A DNA stretch of 31,316 nt from Burkholderiaceae bacterium. Its GTDB lineage: Bacteria > Pseudomonadota > Gammaproteobacteria > Burkholderiales > Burkholderiaceae. Location: positions 1-31,316 of the forward strand of contig JAJPEN010000050.1 of the NCBI GenBank assembly GCA_021166835.1, given 5' to 3'. Made by a program: the position numbers and the translations under genes. The notes under the pieces were generated by a model. The model was not told where the DNA came from. It saw only the letters and a program-made list of their open reading frames with translations, and made no database searches. Shown here piece after piece: positions 24,802 to 31,316 of this stretch; within the stretch, counting starts at the first letter, position 1; each line of letters starts with the position of its first letter.

Positions 24802-26556
24802 ATGAACAGCCCGTACCTGCCGCCGCTCGCCGATCTGCGCTTCGTGCTGAACGAAGTGCTCGGATACGAGCGGCTGTTTTCGCTGTCGGCGTACCGGCAT
24901 GCCGACGCCGACGTTGCCGACGCGATCCTGTCCGAGGCGGGTCGCTTTGCGGCCGAAGTGCTCGCGCCGCTCGGGCCGATCGGCGACGTCCATGGCACGC
25001 GCTTCGAGCACGGGCGGGTGACGATGCCGCCCGCCTTCCGCGCGGCGTACGCGCAGTACGTGGAGGGCGGATGGCCCGGCCTGGACATGCCGCGCGAGCA
25101 CGGCGGGCAGGATCTGCCGCTCGTCCTGCAGGCGGCGTTCGCCGAGCTGGTCAACGGCGCGTGCGTCGCATTCGGCATGCTGCCGCTGATGGAACGCGCG
25201 GCCACGCGCCTGCTGATCGCGCATGCGCGACCCGAGCTGGTGCAGCGCCTGGTGCCATCGATGGCGGCAGGAACCTGCGGGGCGACGATCTGCATCTCCG
25301 AGCCGCAGGCGGGCTCGGACGTCGGACGCATCGCGACCCGCGCGCGCCTGGACGCCGGCGGCGTCCACCGTGTCAGCGGGACGAAGATGTTCATCACCTA
25401 CGGCGACCATGACCTGACCGGGCAGATCGTCCACATGGTCCTGGCGAGGCTGCCGGGCGCGGCGCCCGGAACCCGCGGGCTGAGCCTGTTCGCAGTGCCG
25501 AGCCGCCGGCTGGACGGCGACGGGGCGGCTCCGGACAACGGCGTCCATATCGTCCACGTCGAGCGCAAGATGGGGCTGAAGGCCTCGCCCACCTGCGTCG
25601 TGGAGTTCGACGACTCCGAAGGCTACCTGGTCGGTGAGGAGCACGCGGGGCTCAAGGCGATGTTCACGATGGTGAACGCGATGCGCCTGGAGGTTGCGGT
25701 GCAGGGCGTGGCGATCGCTGGAGCGGCGACCGCGAGAGCGCTGCGCTACGCTGCCGAGCGTACCCAGGGAGGAGCACCGGACTCGGCGCCGCCGGCGATC
25801 ATCGGGCACGCCGACGTCCGCCGGATGCTGTACGAAATGCGCGCCCGCACCGAGGGCCTGAGGGCACTCGTGCTGGAGGCGGCGTTCCAGCTCGACCTCT
25901 CCCAGTGCGGCGCACCCGCCGAGCGGGCCGACGCGCTGGTGCTGGCCGAATGGCTGCTGCCTGTCTGCAAGGCGTACGGCTCGGAGGCCGGCTTCGACGT
26001 CGCAAACCTCGCGGTGCAGGTGTTCGGCGGCCACGGCTATATTTCCGACACCGGCGTCGAGCAGTACGTCCGCGATAGCCGGGTGATGTCGATTTATGAA
26101 GGCGCGAACGGCATCCAGGCGCTCGACCTGGTGATGCGCAGGCTCGCGCCGGACGGCCGCTCCTATCGGATGTTCACCGAGCGGATCCGCGCCGATCTTC
26201 TCCGGCTGTCCGGACACCCCGACGTCGAAGGCATCGTTCGTGCGCTCGACGACGGGCTGACCCGGCTCGACGCCTGCACCGAGGCATTGCTGGCGTCGAT
26301 TCCGGCCGCGAAGCGCGATGCGGAAGCGGGCGCGAGCGCATACCTGAAGATGGTCGGGCTGGTGGGTACGGGCTGGATGTGGCTGCGCATGGCCGCCGCA
26401 GCCGAGGGCTCGCCGCTGCAGCGGACGAAGCGAGCGCTCGCCGGGTTCCATGCGGCCTACCTGATGCCCGAGATCGCGGTCCTCGAGCGGCGCGCGCTGC
26501 TCGGAGCGTCTGTGCTCGACGAGCTCGACGCCCGGGAGCTGGCCGGCACCGGGTGA
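24802..26556 (+). CDS. Acyl-CoA dehydrogenase, DmdC-type
   Basis: A 584-residue FAD-dependent acyl-CoA dehydrogenase of the long subfamily that includes 3-(methylthio)propionyl-CoA dehydrogenase (DmdC). The N-terminal extension MNSPYLPPLADLRFVLNEVLG and the roughly 150-residue C-terminal helical domain are characteristic. The FAD and substrate loop CISEPQAGSDVG is present. The catalytic base is E433 in SIYEGANGIQALDL. ATG 24802 is 22 bp after the ligase stop, with no strong ribosome binding site. It would introduce an alpha,beta double bond in the mutase product or precursor. Members of this subfamily have varied substrates, so DMSP metabolism should not be assumed. Confidence 0.9.
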   Translation: MNSPYLPPLADLRFVLNEVLGYERLFSLSAYRHADADVADAILSEAGRFAAEVLAPLGPIGDVHGTRFEHGRVTMPPAFRAAYAQYVEGGWPGLDMPREHGGQDLPLVLQAAFAELVNGACVAFGMLPLMERAATRLLIAHARPELVQRLVPSMAAGTCGATICISEPQAGSDVGRIATRARLDAGGVHRVSGTKMFITYGDHDLTGQIVHMVLARLPGAAPGTRGLSLFAVPSRRLDGDGAAPDNGVHIVHVERKMGLKASPTCVVEFDDSEGYLVGEEHAGLKAMFTMVNAMRLEVAVQGVAIAGAATARALRYAAERTQGGAPDSAPPAIIGHADVRRMLYEMRARTEGLRALVLEAAFQLDLSQCGAPAERADALVLAEWLLPVCKAYGSEAGFDVANLAVQVFGGHGYISDTGVEQYVRDSRVMSIYEGANGIQALDLVMRRLAPDGRSYRMFTERIRADLLRLSGHPDVEGIVRALDDGLTRLDACTEALLASIPAAKRDAEAGASAYLKMVGLVGTGWMWLRMAAAAEGSPLQRTKRALAGFHAAYLMPEIAVLERRALLGASVLDELDARELAGTG

Positions 26557-26578
26557 CGGGACGCGGTGTCCTTCTTTC

Positions 26579-26594
26579 CCGACGACCCCGTCGG
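26579..26594. terminator. Small hairpin between convergent genes
   Basis: CCGACG-ACCC-CGTCGG is a 6-bp stem with a 4-base loop between the acyl-CoA dehydrogenase and the SRPBCC gene. It lacks a T-tract on either strand, so its terminator strength is uncertain. Confidence 0.35.
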
Positions 26595-26603
26595 CGTCAT
26601 CTC

Positions 26604-27053
26604 CTACGAGTCCGGAATCTCCGCCTCGACGAGCTTCGCCAGCAGCGCCAGCGATTCCTGCCAGCCGAGATAGCAGGCCTCGACCGGGATGGCTTCGGGA
26701 ATGCCCTCCTGCACGATGCTCAGCTCGGTGCCGACCGACACCGCCGCCAGGGAGATCGTCGTGCGCATCTCTCCGGGCAGCTTCGGATCGTCGAAGCGGT
26801 CGGTGTGGCGGATGCGCTGCCCGGGCAGCAGCTCGAGATACTCCCCGCCGAAGGCGTGGCTGCGACCGGTGCCGAATTGGGTGAACGACATCCGGTAGCT
26901 GCCGCCTACCCTGGCGTCGAGGTGATGGACCTTGCCGGTGAAGCCGTTCGGAGGCAGCCACTTGACCATCGCGTCGGGATCGAGAAAGGCGCGATAGAGG
27001 CGTTCCGGGGTGGTGCGGATCACTCGGTGGAGTCGGACGGTGTTGGCGGACAT
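26604..27053 (-). CDS. SRPBCC/AHSA1-family protein
   Basis: A 149-residue protein with the START-like SRPBCC fold: VRLHRVIRTTPERLYRAFLDPDAMVKWLPP at the N-terminus, GGSYRMSF in the mid-strand, and a C-terminal helix starting at YLGWQESLALLAKLVE. AHSA1-like members bind hydrophobic ligands or act as Hsp90-ATPase-like folds. Here no ligand can be named. GGAGG precedes ATG 27053. It is divergent from the enoyl-CoA hydratase-family gene and convergent with the dehydrogenase, so it probably lies outside the mutase operon. Confidence 0.85.
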   Translation of the reverse strand: MSANTVRLHRVIRTTPERLYRAFLDPDAMVKWLPPNGFTGKVHHLDARVGGSYRMSFTQFGTGRSHAFGGEYLELLPGQRIRHTDRFDDPKLPGEMRTTISLAAVSVGTELSIVQEGIPEAIPVEACYLGWQESLALLAKLVEAEIPDS

Positions 27054-27152
27054 GGCGATCGACCTCCGTGGCAGGGAACCGGAAGGTCATCGTAAGACGA
27101 TCTCCGTGCCTACCTCCCGGGCGCTACACTCGCGCCGACGCCGGAGGACCCG

Positions 27153-28067
27153 ATGCCCCGCTTCCGCACGCTGAAGTACGCGCCCGACCGCGCCAATCCG
27201 CGCATCGCGCGCATCACGCTGAATCGTCCCGAGCGGTTGAACGCGATCGACGAGCGCATGCCGGGCGAGATCCGGCGCGCGGTGGAGGCGGCCAACGACG
27301 ACGACGAGGTGCACGTGATCGTCGTCTCCGGCGCGGGCCGCGCGTTCTGCGCCGGCTACGACCTGCAGGCCTTCGCCGAGGGCGTCGTCGACCACCCGTG
27401 CCAGCAGGAAAGCACGCCGTGGGATCCGATGCTCGACTACCGCACGATGAAGCGCTTCACCGAAGACTTCATGAGCCTGTGGCACAGCTACAAGCCGACG
27501 ATCGCGCAGGTGCACGGCCACGCGGTGGCCGGCGGCAGCGACATCGCGCTGTGCTGCGACCTGCTGGTGATGGCCGACGATGCGCGCATCGGCTACATGC
27601 CCACGCGCGTCTGGGGCTGTCCGACGACGGCGATGTGGACGTACCGGCTCGGGCCGATGCGCGCCAAGCAGCTGCTCTTCACCGGCGACACGATCGACGG
27701 CGCCACCGCGAAGGCGTGGGGGCTGGCCGTGGATGCCGTGCCTGCGGATACTCTCGAGGAGAGCGTTCGCTCGCTGGCCGAGCGCATCGCCGGCGTGCCG
27801 CGCGGCCAGCTGATGATGCAGAAGCTCGTCATCAACCAGGTGCTCGAGTCGATGGGGCTGGAGCAGACGCAGATGTTCGCCACGCTGTTCGACGGCATCA
27901 CGCGGCACAATCCCGAAGGGATGTGGTTCCGCCGCAGGGCGCAGCTGCACGGCTACAAGGACGCCGTCGCCTGGCGCGATTCCGGCCGGCCGATCCCCGA
28001 GGGAGCGGAGGCGCAGGCGCTGGTCGAGCGGATGCAGCGCGAGCTGGACGCAAAGAAGCGCGACTGA
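27153..28067 (+). CDS. Enoyl-CoA hydratase/isomerase (crotonase) family protein
   Basis: A 304-residue crotonase-fold protein, slightly longer than the usual 260. The CoA-binding and oxyanion-hole segments are clear: [15 protein letters not shown] (61-74) and [23 protein letters not shown] (125-147). Relative to rat enoyl-CoA hydratase, Glu144 is replaced by D130 and Glu164 by T151 (in YMPTRVWG), so simple hydratase activity is doubtful. Isomerase, hydrolase or other crotonase chemistry is possible. GGAGG precedes ATG 27153, and TACACT about 25 bp upstream is a possible -10. It forms an operon with the SDR 33 bp downstream. Confidence 0.87.
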   Translation: MPRFRTLKYAPDRANPRIARITLNRPERLNAIDERMPGEIRRAVEAANDDDEVHVIVVSGAGRAFCAGYDLQAFAEGVVDHPCQQESTPWDPMLDYRTMKRFTEDFMSLWHSYKPTIAQVHGHAVAGGSDIALCCDLLVMADDARIGYMPTRVWGCPTTAMWTYRLGPMRAKQLLFTGDTIDGATAKAWGLAVDAVPADTLEESVRSLAERIAGVPRGQLMMQKLVINQVLESMGLEQTQMFATLFDGITRHNPEGMWFRRRAQLHGYKDAVAWRDSGRPIPEGAEAQALVERMQRELDAKKRD

Positions 28068-28100
28068 CCCCGCAGCATCGAAGCGCAAGGAGGTAGAACC

Positions 28101-29003
28101 ATGTTCCGTACGGACCTGCTTCGCGGCAAGCGAATCCTGATCACCGGCGGCGGCACCGGCCTGGGCCGCGCGATGGGCGAGCGCTATCTCGCGCTCGGCG
28201 CCGATCTCGTGATCTGCGGGCGGCGCAAGGGCGTGCTCGATGCGGCGGCCGAGGAGATGACGAATGCGCACGGCGGACGCGTGGAAGCCTACGGCGTCGA
28301 CATCCGCGATGCGCAGGCGGTCGACGCGATGGTCGAGTCGATCTTCGCGGCCGGCCCGCTCACCGGCCTCGTCAACAACGCGGCCGGCAACTTCATCAGC
28401 CCCACCGAGATGCTGTCGCCGCGCGCATTCGACGCAATCGCGAACATCGTCTTCCACGGCACCTTCTACGTCACGAACGCGGTCGGCCGGCGCTGGATCG
28501 AGCAGGCGCGCGCCGCGGGCGGCTGGTCGAGCCCGCAGCCGATGAAGTCGGTGATCTCGATCATCGTCACCTGGGTCGAGAACGGCGGGCCCTTCACCGT
28601 GCCGTCGGCGATGAGCAAGGCCGGGGTCGCGGTGATGACGAAGTCGCTCGCCGTCGAGTGGGCGCAATACGGGATCCGGCTGAATGCGATCGGCCCGGGC
28701 GAGATCCCCACGGAAGGGATGAGCAAGCGGCTGAACCCCGGCGAGGCGCCGGGCGAGCGATCGAAGGAGACGAACCCGCAGCATCGCGTCGGCGAGTTGA
28801 GCGAGCTGCAGAACCTCGCGACCTTCCTGATGGCCGACGGATGCGACTGGCTCAGCGGCCAGACGCTGTTCATGGACGGCGGGCACTCGCTGGCCACCGG
28901 CGGCAACTTCTATCCGCTGCGCGACTGGAGCGACGAGCAGTGGCGGGAGGCGCGGGCGCGCATCGAGGCGCAGAACGCGAAGGATCGGGAGCAGCGGGGT
29001 TGA
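28101..29003 (+). CDS. SDR oxidoreductase, 2,4-dienoyl-CoA reductase-like
   Basis: A 300-residue short-chain dehydrogenase/reductase. The cofactor loop is TGGGTGLG (15-22), followed by CGRR, whose basic residues after strand 2 suggest NADPH. NNAAGNF is the structural motif. The active-site region reads FTVPSAMSKAGVAVMTKSLAVEW, where the usual tyrosine four residues before lysine is serine. This matches the FVVPSASAKAGVEAM pattern of mitochondrial 2,4-dienoyl-CoA reductase. IGPGEIPTEGMSKRL and MDGGHSLATGG also fit that group. AAGGAGG precedes the ATG. With the crotonase-family gene it suggests processing of unsaturated acyl-CoAs. Confidence 0.87.
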   Translation: MFRTDLLRGKRILITGGGTGLGRAMGERYLALGADLVICGRRKGVLDAAAEEMTNAHGGRVEAYGVDIRDAQAVDAMVESIFAAGPLTGLVNNAAGNFISPTEMLSPRAFDAIANIVFHGTFYVTNAVGRRWIEQARAAGGWSSPQPMKSVISIIVTWVENGGPFTVPSAMSKAGVAVMTKSLAVEWAQYGIRLNAIGPGEIPTEGMSKRLNPGEAPGERSKETNPQHRVGELSELQNLATFLMADGCDWLSGQTLFMDGGHSLATGGNFYPLRDWSDEQWREARARIEAQNAKDREQRG

Positions 29004-29008
29004 TGCGG

Positions 29009-29030
29009 GTGCCGCCGGCAGCGGCGGCAC
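29009..29030. terminator. Hairpin between convergent SDR and diguanylate cyclase genes
   Basis: GTGCCGCC-GGCAGC-GGCGGCAC is a perfect 8-bp stem with a 6-base loop, starting 6 bp after the SDR stop. There is no T-tract. A shared bidirectional termination or 3'-end stabilising role is likely. Confidence 0.5.
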
Positions 29031-29078
29031 GCGGCGACCCGCCTGGCGAGGCGGAGTCGTCGACGTGATCCTCGTCGT

Positions 29079-30266
29079 TCAGACCACCGGCTCGGCGAGC
29101 GCCTCGCCGTAGCGCACGACGCGGTTGCGTCCCTCGGTCTTCGCGCGATACACGCAGTCGTCGGCCCGCACCAGTCCGCGCTCCAGCGAATCGGCGTCGA
29201 CGATAGGCACCGCTCCTACGCTCGCGGTGAGCGCGATCGTCGCCTGTCCGACGCGCAGCGGCGCGTTCTGCAGCGACGCGCGCAGCGCGTCGATCGCGCG
29301 CCGTGCCTCGTCCTGGTCGCGCGTCGAGATCAGCGCGCAGAATTCCTCGCCGCCGTAGCGCGACAGCAGTCCGCAGCCCCGCAACGACGCGTTCAGCACG
29401 CGCGCCGCGTGGCACAGCGCGCGATCACCGACGCTGTGGCCGAAGCGGTCGTTCACCGACTTGAAGTGGTCGAGGTCGATCATCAGCAGGTGGTGCACGC
29501 TGCGACCGGCCTGCGGCCGGGAAAGACGATTGCGCGCCAGCTCGAAGAAGTGCCCGCGCGTGTGCAGCCCCGTCAGCTCGTCGGTGGTTGCGCGGACGCG
29601 CAACTCGCCGGTGATCCGCGCATGCAGGATCGTCTGCACGATCAGCGCCAGCACGATCGGCATCAGCGCGAAGAGCAGGATGAACACGATCTGCGCGATG
29701 CCCGGCGCCGTGGCGCCGCCGGCCGGCGAGCCGCCCATCAGCGCGATCGCTCCGCGCAGCAGGTGCGCGCCCGCGTAGATCCCGAAGACCGTCCCGAGCG
29801 CGCGCACGTAGCGCTGCCGTCCCCACGCCGGCGTGCGCCTCAGCAGCAGGACCACGGCCAGGCCGTAGGCGCCGTGCACGGCGGAGAAGACGAGCACGCG
29901 CGCCAGAGTGTCGCCGTCGTGCTCGCCCAGCGCGATCCACAGCGCGCTCAATGCGGCCAACTGCAGCGCGAGAAGCCAGCCGGGCGGGCGGCGATCGAAG
30001 GTACGCAGCGTCGCGTCGACGGACAAAGCGATTCCGATGCTGGCGAGCAGGTTCGGCCCGATGTGCACGAGCGGCGTCGCAAAAGCGTCGCGCAGCGCGT
30101 ACATCAGCAGCGCGGCGCTGAGCACCGCCATCGCTACGGCGTGCCGGCGCAGCACGTCGGCCGCGCCGGGATGCATCGGCCGCAACGCGACGAAGGTCGC
30201 GCAGCCGAGCGCTGCCATGCAGGAGGCGACGAGGTAGATCGTCCGGAGATCGAATTGCGCGGCCAT
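29079..30266 (-). CDS. Membrane-bound diguanylate cyclase (GGDEF)
   Basis: A 395-residue inner-membrane protein. The N-terminal half has about six hydrophobic helices (residues 1 to about 225) with no recognised sensor motif. The C-terminal half is a GGDEF domain with TTDELTGLHTRGHFFELA, the metal-binding IDLDHFKSVNDRFGHSVGD, and the active site RYGGEEF (about 301-307). It should make c-di-GMP from GTP. The RxxD inhibitory site expected just upstream of GGEEF is RGCG, so product inhibition is probably lost. ATG 30266 is preferred; GTG 30302 would add 12 residues. It is unrelated to the catabolic genes and probably part of the core genome. Confidence 0.9.
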   Translation of the reverse strand: MAAQFDLRTIYLVASCMAALGCATFVALRPMHPGAADVLRRHAVAMAVLSAALLMYALRDAFATPLVHIGPNLLASIGIALSVDATLRTFDRRPPGWLLALQLAALSALWIALGEHDGDTLARVLVFSAVHGAYGLAVVLLLRRTPAWGRQRYVRALGTVFGIYAGAHLLRGAIALMGGSPAGGATAPGIAQIVFILLFALMPIVLALIVQTILHARITGELRVRATTDELTGLHTRGHFFELARNRLSRPQAGRSVHHLLMIDLDHFKSVNDRFGHSVGDRALCHAARVLNASLRGCGLLSRYGGEEFCALISTRDQDEARRAIDALRASLQNAPLRVGQATIALTASVGAVPIVDADSLERGLVRADDCVYRAKTEGRNRVVRYGEALAEPVV

Positions 30267-30406
30267 CGCAGCGAGTATCGCCGCTGTGGAGCCGTCGCGC
30301 ACGTTCCGGTTCCGACGGGCGGGGCTGCCGGTCGGAGGAGCGCCGGGCCCGGTCGCCGGGTGTCGGGTGTTAGCATCGAAGCCGACCTCGTGCAGACGCT
30401 CCCCCC

Positions 30407-31009
30407 ATGGAAACGACCGTTTACGCCTTCGAAGGCGTCGTCCCGGTGATCGACCCGCTGGCCTACGTGCACCCGAGCGCGGTGCTGATCGGCGACGTCA
30501 TCGTCGGTGCGGGCTGCTACGTAGGGCCGGGCGCGGTGCTGCGTGGCGACTTCGGCCGCATCGTCATGCAGCCGAACGCGAACCTGCAGGACAACTGCAT
30601 CGTGCATTCGGCGCCGGACTTCGAATGCGTGATCGAGGAGGAGGCGCACGTCGGCCACGGCGCGGTGATCCATTGCGCGCGCATCGGGCGCGACTCGCTC
30701 GTCGGCATCAATGCGGTGATCATGGACACGGCGGTCGTCGGCGAGCAGGCGGTCGTCGCGGCGATGTCCTTCGTGAAGGTGGCCGACGTGGTGCCGCCGC
30801 GCGTGCTGGTCGCGGGCGTGCCGGCGCGCGTGCGGCGCGCGTTGAGCGACGACGACATCGCCTGGAAGCGGCGCGGAACCTCGTTCTACATCGAGCTGGC
30901 GCAGCGCGCGCGCGACAGCGGGATCGTCGCGACGAAGCCGCTCGAGCGGGTCGAGGAGGGGCGCGCGCGGGTGAACTGGGATTTCGTCAGCGTGCGGCCG
31001 CGCGGCTGA
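30407..31009 (+). CDS. paaY: PaaY-like hexapeptide-repeat protein (gamma carbonic anhydrase fold)
   Basis: A 200-residue left-handed beta-helix protein, close in length and pattern to PaaY (about 196). Conserved segments include YVHPSAVLIGDVIVG, VGPGAVLRGDFGRIVM, NLQDNCIVHS, HVGHGAVIH (metal-binding histidines), LVGINAVIMDTAVVGE, and the C-terminal helix from DIAWKRRGTSFY. PaaY acts as a thioesterase removing ring-oxidised CoA dead-end products in phenylacetate degradation; homologues also resemble gamma carbonic anhydrases. Here it is alone, not beside paaABCDE, although a PaaK-like gene lies about 21 kb away. It is divergent from the diguanylate cyclase. Confidence 0.85.
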   Translation: METTVYAFEGVVPVIDPLAYVHPSAVLIGDVIVGAGCYVGPGAVLRGDFGRIVMQPNANLQDNCIVHSAPDFECVIEEEAHVGHGAVIHCARIGRDSLVGINAVIMDTAVVGEQAVVAAMSFVKVADVVPPRVLVAGVPARVRRALSDDDIAWKRRGTSFYIELAQRARDSGIVATKPLERVEEGRARVNWDFVSVRPRG

Positions 31010-31012
31010 GGG

Positions 31013-31316
31013 TCAGAGCACTTTCCACCAGGGGGCGGCGAGCACGTCCGGTGCGAGCCATTCGAGCGTGCTTCCGGTGTGCAGCAGCAGTGCGGCCCTC
31101 GCCCGTCTGGGGGCCAACGCAGGACAGGCTGCGTTATGCAGCGTTTCATTGTCCGTAACGGGTTGCCCGGCAAAAAAATGCTGTACATGGACGCCCCCGG
31201 TTTGCCAAGCGCTCGTTTCGGTGATGGGTCGAAGGCAAAGATTGCAGCCGTACATTCGGACTTCGATCGGCGAGCCGTAGTTCGCCCTTGTCCCTGATGG
31301 ATTCCGCTGGCTGGCT
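31013..31316 (-). CDS. Partial hypothetical protein, C-terminal end only
   Basis: The minus strand is open from the window end to a TGA at 31013-31015, giving about 100 residues without a recognisable domain. The last 40 or so codons (ending TLEWLAPDVLAAPWWKVL) have GC-rich third positions like the neighbouring genes and look coding. The upstream part has more mixed codon use and may not be. An in-frame ATG at 31255 would give 80 residues. The frame is convergent with paaY, only 3 bp apart. No function can be named. Confidence 0.4.
   Translation of the reverse strand, partial: ASQRNPSGTRANYGSPIEVRMYGCNLCLRPITETSAWQTGGVHVQHFFAGQPVTDNETLHNAACPALAPRRARAALLLHTGSTLEWLAPDVLAAPWWKVL

Noticed and set aside
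24802..26556. Assignment as a true 3-(methylthio)propionyl-CoA dehydrogenase of DMSP degradation
   Set aside because: The subfamily architecture fits DmdC, but no dmdA, dmdB or dmdD neighbours exist and the subfamily is broad, so only DmdC-type is claimed.
31125..31170. Possible integron attC-like core near GCGTTATGC
   Set aside because: The GTTRRRY core is not matched (T at the second R), no paired RYYYAAC end at suitable distance was found, and there is no integrase or cassette array.

Overview
The window is a strongly GC-rich stretch with dense, short-spaced catabolic operons. Gene content points to a betaproteobacterium, probably Burkholderiales or a relative: a LIV-type ABC importer carrying embedded acyl-CoA ligases, a DctPQM TRAP transporter, many CoA-thioester enzymes and a PaaY homologue. 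The genus cannot be fixed from sequence reading alone. The first 75 bases are anomalously G-rich and look like a contig edge. An open minus-strand frame runs off the right end, so the window may be a whole contig. TTG and GTG starts with good ribosome binding sites are common.

Region 1 (76-9112). A Crp/Fnr-type regulator (minus) is divergent from a seven-gene plus-strand operon: livG-like ATPase, long-chain-type acyl-CoA synthetase, livH and livM permeases, livK-like binding protein, livF ATPase and a PaaK-like adenylate-forming protein. It reads as an import-and-activate module for a hydrophobic or aromatic carboxylate. A perfect 6-6-6 inverted repeat sits in the divergent promoter.

Region 2 (9131-26556). 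This is the most interesting part. A MarR-type winged-helix regulator (minus) is divergent from a thiolase (plus). A long minus-strand set follows, transcribed right to left: dctP, dctQ, dctM, an acyl-CoA synthetase, a methylacyl-CoA-racemase-like class III CoA-transferase fold protein, hyuA and hyuB. Divergent from dctP is a plus-strand operon: large and small subunits of a split adenosylcobalamin-dependent acyl-CoA mutase, another acyl-CoA synthetase and a DmdC-type acyl-CoA dehydrogenase. The mutase keeps its CoA and B12 motifs but differs from methylmalonyl-, isobutyryl- and 2-hydroxyisobutyryl-CoA mutases at their specificity and catalytic positions. Three AT-rich intergenic regions here share a 13-bp motif (WTYRATTGAAADT), suggesting one regulon. 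A reasonable reading is uptake of an organic acid by TRAP, CoA activation, epimerisation, B12-dependent skeletal rearrangement, dehydrogenation and thiolysis. HyuAB acts at an unknown ATP-dependent hydrolysis or carboxylation step. The substrate is not known.

Region 3 (26604-31009). An SRPBCC/AHSA1 protein (minus) is divergent from an enoyl-CoA hydratase-family protein and a 2,4-dienoyl-CoA-reductase-like SDR (plus). A membrane GGDEF diguanylate cyclase (minus) is divergent from a PaaY-like hexapeptide protein (plus).

No rRNA, tRNA, CRISPR array, insertion sequence or integrase was seen.
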